Translations under genes and position numbers: made by a program | In this document: one piece after another, positions 55,201 through 61,200 of the stretch | Position numbering within the stretch: position 1 is the first letter of the stretch | How the letters are laid out: every line of letters begins with the position of its first letter | Notes under the pieces: model-generated | Told to the model about the DNA's origin: nothing | Databases searched by the model: none | The model's input: only the letters and a program-made list of their open reading frames with translations | Assembly: GCA_041685115.1 (NCBI GenBank) | Contig: JAWLGK010000006.1 | Location: 62,001 to 126,000, forward strand | Length of the DNA stretch: 64,000 nt | Direction: 5' to 3' | Origin: JALOAT01 sp041685115 | GTDB lineage: Bacteria > Pseudomonadota > Gammaproteobacteria > Thiohalomonadales > Thiohalomonadaceae

Positions 55201-58200
55201 TCTGGACGAGCCGTTGCCGCTGAATCCAGGCGATAGTCTGCGCATCGTGGCCGAGGCGGGCGTCACCGCAGCCAAGCCCTTGCAGCAGGCGAGCGGACCG
55301 GTGCATCTGACGCTCTATAGGCTGCGGAGCACACAACGCATTGAACTGGTATATCGCGGCTCGCGGCCGGATGCGATCAGCATCGACTCCGTGGTGCCGC
55401 GCAGGATCCCCGTCGCGCAGGATTACCCGATCACCGTGTCCATGGCGGGTGCGCCCGTCGATCCCCAGCGCGTGCAGCTCTACGCCGGCTCGCGGCCGCT
55501 GACCATCGATGCCATCGAGCGCAGCGAAGAAGACAACCGCTTCGCCATCGTCCGTGCCACGGTGCCCGCCATCAGTGCGCCCGGCCAGTATGACGTCACG
55601 GCCCGTGTCGAGCAGAATGGCATCTGGGAAGAGACCACGCTGTACGGCGGTTTGCAGGTGGACGCACCGGTGCGTCTGCTGTCCGTCGAACCCCAATGGG
55701 GGCCGCTGCAGGGCGGAACCCGCGTTACCGTCCGCGGCGAAGGCTTCGAGCCGGGCAATACGGTAATGAACGGCCTCACGGTCAGCGTCGGTTCCGGACC
55801 GGTCCACGACGTCGAGGTACTCTCCAGCACCACCATGGTCATCGTGACCCCGCTGGGCACGCCCGGCCGCAAGGCGGTGTACGTCAAGGATCGCTACGGG
55901 CGCACCGCCGAACTGCCGGAAGCGGAGGGCTTCGGTTATGGCCTCAGGCAACTGGCCACCACCCAGGCTTCCAGGGCGCAACCCATCGACGTCACGGTGG
56001 ATCAGGAGACCGGGGTGGCCATGACCGCCGCCGGCTATTTCCACGACACCTTCGACCTGGCTCAACTGCTGGATTCAGCGAAGACCCTGGGGTATCCCGT
56101 ACCGGAATCCTGGCGCGCGCTGTCCTATGACGTCCAGGAGGCACATAACCCCTTGCTGGTGGGCGGCGTGGGTAGCCTGCCCAGCGGCGAACGGGGCGCC
56201 GCGGAACTGAGGCGCTTCACCAAACTACACAAGCTGATGGCCAAAGAGGCCATGGATGATTCCCTGAGCGACGCGGAAAAACGGGAACTGGAGCGGCTCG
56301 GCGGTACTTACGTGCCGACATCGGTGGACTCCATCCGCCTTCAGCCGGCACAGGAGTGGGAAGACGGCATCCTGCGCAAGCGCCTCTACGTGGCGAATGG
56401 CCACGGTGGTGTCGCACGCCTCAACATGGACGAGCAAAACGGCTTGCAGGTTCTCAGCGAGGCCTTCGTCGAGCGCGGCATCATCCAGGATCTCGCCAAA
56501 CAGGGATACGCCCTGTTCGGTTCGCGGGGTTCGGGCAGCGGCGATCCGCCGTATCCCCTCGACGACTGTCTGTCAGGGGTCCATCCGGGCCCGGCGCAAG
56601 GTGTGCTGAGCGCCAATCTGAGTGACCCCTCGGATCCGGTGGACACGGGGGAACTCAACCTGCTGAAGGGTGGGGCCACGCTTTATTACGAGGACGGTTG
56701 GCTGTATGGCGGCAACTCGGCCAGTGGGGCCGTCTGGGGCGGGGGACTGTGCGTGTCCACCATGCGCACCACGACGGCGGCGCGTCTCAGAGCCGACGGC
56801 ACCGACACCGTCACCGCGGTCAACCTGTTCGATCCCCACGTGAGCCGCCAATTCGAGTTCGAAACAGCCGTTCACGATGTGGTGCGTTACGGTGATTACC
56901 TGATCGCCGCCCTCGGCTCCGCAGGCCTCGACATCGTGCATACGGAACGGGCAGAGGCGCGGGTACGGGTTGCCCTCGACCAGCGCCTGCAAGCCCTTGC
57001 CGGCAGCGCCGTGCGCCTGAAGCTGTTCGGCAACCTGCTTTTCGTTTCTGCGCGCACTGGGCTGGTGGTGCTGGACCTGGCGGATCCCATGGCGCCGAAA
57101 GTGGTGTCCGCGGGCAACGTGGAGTCGATCGAAGCGGTGGACTACTTCAAGGACCGCGTCATTGCCGCCGGCGGCGACGGTGGTCTGCGGACTCTGCAAC
57201 TGCCCGCATCCATCGTGATTGCGGGCAGCGTGCCGGAGAACGGCACCCTGCCGTTCCACCAGGATTTCCAGGTGACCTTCAATGAGCCGGTGACGCTGGC
57301 GTCGCTGCAGGCGGAGGGCGCGGTGCGTGTGCGGCGCCTGGACAGCGGTGCCGAGATCCCGGTCACCGTCAATGCAGACACGCTGGAGAACGGAGCCGCC
57401 ACGCAGTTCGTCCTGCAGTTCGTGAAAGCAGGCGGTGTGGCCTACGAGGTGCTGGTTCAGAAGGCACGCAACCTGCGCGGCTCCGGGCAGTGGGCACCTT
57501 TCGTCCAGCATCTGCGTGTCGCCCAGGAAGCGGCGTTGCAGCCGGTCATTCATGCGGTGGAAAACGGTGCCTATCATCGTGGCGAACAGCAGGCCATCCG
57601 TATTCGCGGCGAAAACTTCCGCAATTCACCGGAACTGCAGCTCTTCGTGGACCAGTACCCTGTGCCTGTGACCTGGATCGACGGGCAGATGCTGGAAATC
57701 CCCGCCAATGCGCTGGACATGCTGCCGCTTGGGACCGGCCAGCATCATTTGCGTCTGCGTGACAATGAGCTCGGGGTGGACTTCCTCGGTGGCGTGGTCA
57801 CTGGCGACGAACTTGCTCAGGCCGAATTCACCGTCGTGCCGGAGACCGCCGATGTGGAAGGCGGTTATCAGGTCACTGTATCGGCGTCCCGTGACGTGAT
57901 CCTGCCGGGCAGCAAGGTGCTGCTGCGTTCGGCCGACGGTCACGTGATGCATACCCTCAGCGCCGAGGACGGCATTGTGGTGGTCGACCTCAAGGACGAC
58001 GTGGATACCCTGCGGAAATTCACCTTCCGTCTGCCCACGGCCCTGGAGCCCAAGGTCTACGACGTCCATTTGTTGATGAGTGGCCGCGAATTGCGGGTCG
58101 GCGCCATTTCGTACACCTTGAACCCGGGACGCCCCATCGGGCTGCCCAACTACCCGCCCCAGGTGATCGGTGGTGCGCAGACCGTGGGCGACATCCTGTT

Positions 58201-61200
58201 CGTCGGCGTCAAGTCGGGAGCGAAGCCCACGGAAACGAACCGCATCCTGATGACCGGCGGGCTTGAAATCTTCGATATCGGAATCTGGGAAAACCCGGTG
58301 CGCCTCTCCCAGTTGCGCACGAACTCGCCGGTTACCGGCGTCCAGGTGGTGGGCAACAGCGCCTTCCTTGCGGCAGGCAGCGAGGGCCTGCTGGTGGTGG
58401 ACGTGACCAGCCTCGACCAGCCGCTGCTGCTCAATGCCTTCCCGGTCCCGGGCCACAGTGCCACCGACGTGGCCTACGATCCGTCCTCGCGGATTCTCGC
58501 CATGGCGGTCGCGGACGACCTGGGCGGCGGCTTCATACGCTTCTTCGATCTCGCGGACGACGAACTCAGCCCGCCCGTCGGTTATGACGCCATCGTCTTC
58601 AATGACGATCTGCTGGGGCAGCCGCTGGACGTGCAGTGGCTCGATGGCAAGTTATACGTGCTGCTGAATCGCGCCGGCCAGCTACATCTGGTGGTCTTCG
58701 ACGCGCTGCCCGATCGCACCCAGTACCGGATCCAGGCCCTGGAACGCGGCGTCGTGACGGGTCTGGATGCCTCCTTGCTGGTACAGCACGGCCAGATCAC
58801 CGTGACGACCATGAGCGAGCGGGTGACCCATGTGCTCCAGCAGGACGGGTCCTATCAGGCGGGTTACTGGGATGCCATTGATGGAAAAGGCGCGGAAATC
58901 ATTGCCAATGGCGGCAGTTTGTTCATCGCCGGTGCCGAAGGCCTGGTGGATAGCCGCACGCCCGGATTGACAGTCACCGGCTTCTCGCCTGTTCCTGGCA
59001 GCCGCATCGGCAGCGGCGAGACGGTACGTATCCAGTTCAGCGACTTGATCAACACCGATGAAGCGCACCTGCGCACCGCGATCCACGTGACTTCCGAGTC
59101 GGGCGAACCGCTCCCGGAAAGCGACTTCACCGTGGAGGGTGTGAACACCCTGGCGGGCGGCTACGTGACGGTGGCCTTCGGCGAAAACGTGTCTCAGAGC
59201 CGTGTCCATATCACCGCGACCGCCGCAATGCGCGCCATTACGGGCGTGGCCCTGCGGATGCCCGTGGCCGCATCCTACGACCTGGGTGAAGGTATTCGCC
59301 CGTCCATTGAACGGATTACCCGGAAGTCCGAAACCGAACTGGGCCCGCACTATTTCCACGCGGACGGCACCGAACAGGCAGTGATCGAAGGCATCGGCTT
59401 CGGCAGCGACTCCTCTGCCGTCCAGCTGTTCCTTGGAGAAACGGCGGTATCCCCGTCCGCCATTCGCCACATCGCCGACGATCGGCTGGAAATCGATGTC
59501 CCCAACCTGTTCCTGAGCACCTCCATGGCGGCCCTGCCGGTACGCATCGTCAAGGGCGACCTGTCGTACGTGAAGCAGGGCGCCATGGTGATCCTGCCGC
59601 GGGTGGTGATCGAGGATATCAATCCGGTGCGCGGCCCGCCCCAAGGCGGCAACTTCGTGGATGTCTACGGCCGCGGCTTCAGTCATCAGACGGTGATCAA
59701 GTTCGGCGGCCGAATCGCAGGCGACCTGCGCGTGCTGAGCGGCAACCACGTGCAGGTGCGGGCACCATCGGGTAGCTTCGGTTTTGCCGGTGTCACCGCC
59801 GAGAGTCGGATGTTCCCTGGGGAAACCGCAACGGCCCCGGTCGAATATTTCTATGCAGGACGCGAAACGGGATCGGTAGACCTCGAAGCCGACAAGCCCA
59901 GCCCAGTGGCGGCGATTCTGTTGCGCGACCAGATTCTCTACGCGGCGACCGGCGGCGAGTACGACGTCATCGCGCGCGATGGAAAACTGGCGAAGCGGCT
60001 ACGCTCCAACGTGGCGCGACTGGTGGTGGCAGACGTATCCGATCCGGTGCGCCCGGTCATCGTTGAGAAGGCGTTCGCGGACGAGACCAAGCCCTACCAT
60101 TTCGACGTCACCGGCGGGCTCGGCACCCAGGGCTTCGTGGCTCTCAAGGCCATCGGCAACAATCTGTTCGCCGCCGGCGGCGAACAGGTATACCACTTCG
60201 ATCTGACCTTGGCCGCCGACCCGCTCCTCATCAACCAGTTGAACCTGGGTTCGACCATCCGCGACATCGCCCTGAACGACGACCTGATGTACGTGTCGCA
60301 CGTGGGCGGCGTGTCCATTTACCAAATCACTGCCGAGCGACAGCTCAGGGAAGTGGCGCTCATCGACCGCATCAGCCTGCAAGGCACCTCCCATGCCATC
60401 GAGGTGGTGGGCGACAGCCTCTGGATCGTGATGACCGATTCCCGCCGCATCGTCGAAGTGGAACTGGTCTCGGGTGAGTACCGTCAGGTGCGCAGCTTCG
60501 ACACGGTTGACCAGGGTGGCAACCGCTTCAGGCCCCGCGGGATTCTGGTCAAGAACGACTTGATCCTGGTGTCGACCGGCGCCACGGGCTCAGTGGTGCT
60601 CTACCACACCGATCCAGACCGGGGCGCGGTGCCCGTGGCTTCGCTCAATCTGGCCTATCTGGTACGCAACGGCGACATCTATGCCGGGCAGATGCTGGTG
60701 CGTGGCCAGACGCTTTACGTGGCGAGCGGCCAGGGCGACGTGCAGTTGTTCGATATCTCGCCCTGGCTGGAAGGCCGCTACAAGGCCGCCGTCGCTCTGA
60801 AACACTATTTCTCGCTTACAGGCAATGTCTCGGCCATCGCCTTCCATCCACGCGCGCTGTACGCGGGATCGTCCTTCCCGTACTACCAGGGTGAAGCCAT
60901 CGAGAATCCCGTGGACGATCCGGCTGACATAAACCACTTGGGCGGCCGACTCAACACCATCGTCAATGACCTTCTGGTGATCACGGAACAGAGCCCTGAC
61001 CCGGAAGGGGTGCTTCCCGCCGGCGCCGCCATCGAGCTGCAGTTCAATCGTCTGCTGGATCCGCAGCATGTGTATACCCACAAGGACGAGCTGCTGAGCG
61101 TTACCCGGGACGGCGCCAAGCTGGCGGGTCTGGTCAGCGCCGAAGTGAACAACGACGGTACGCGGCTGATCTTCCGCCCGACCAATCCCTTCGAGGACGG

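Noticed and set aside
52646..56065. Minus-strand frame of 1,139 residues, and similar ones at 47228-49936, 44786-46540 and 61607-63493
   Set aside because: All are antisense to the giant plus-strand frame, rich in His, Gln, Arg and Gly without any domain, as expected of the complement of high-GC coding DNA.
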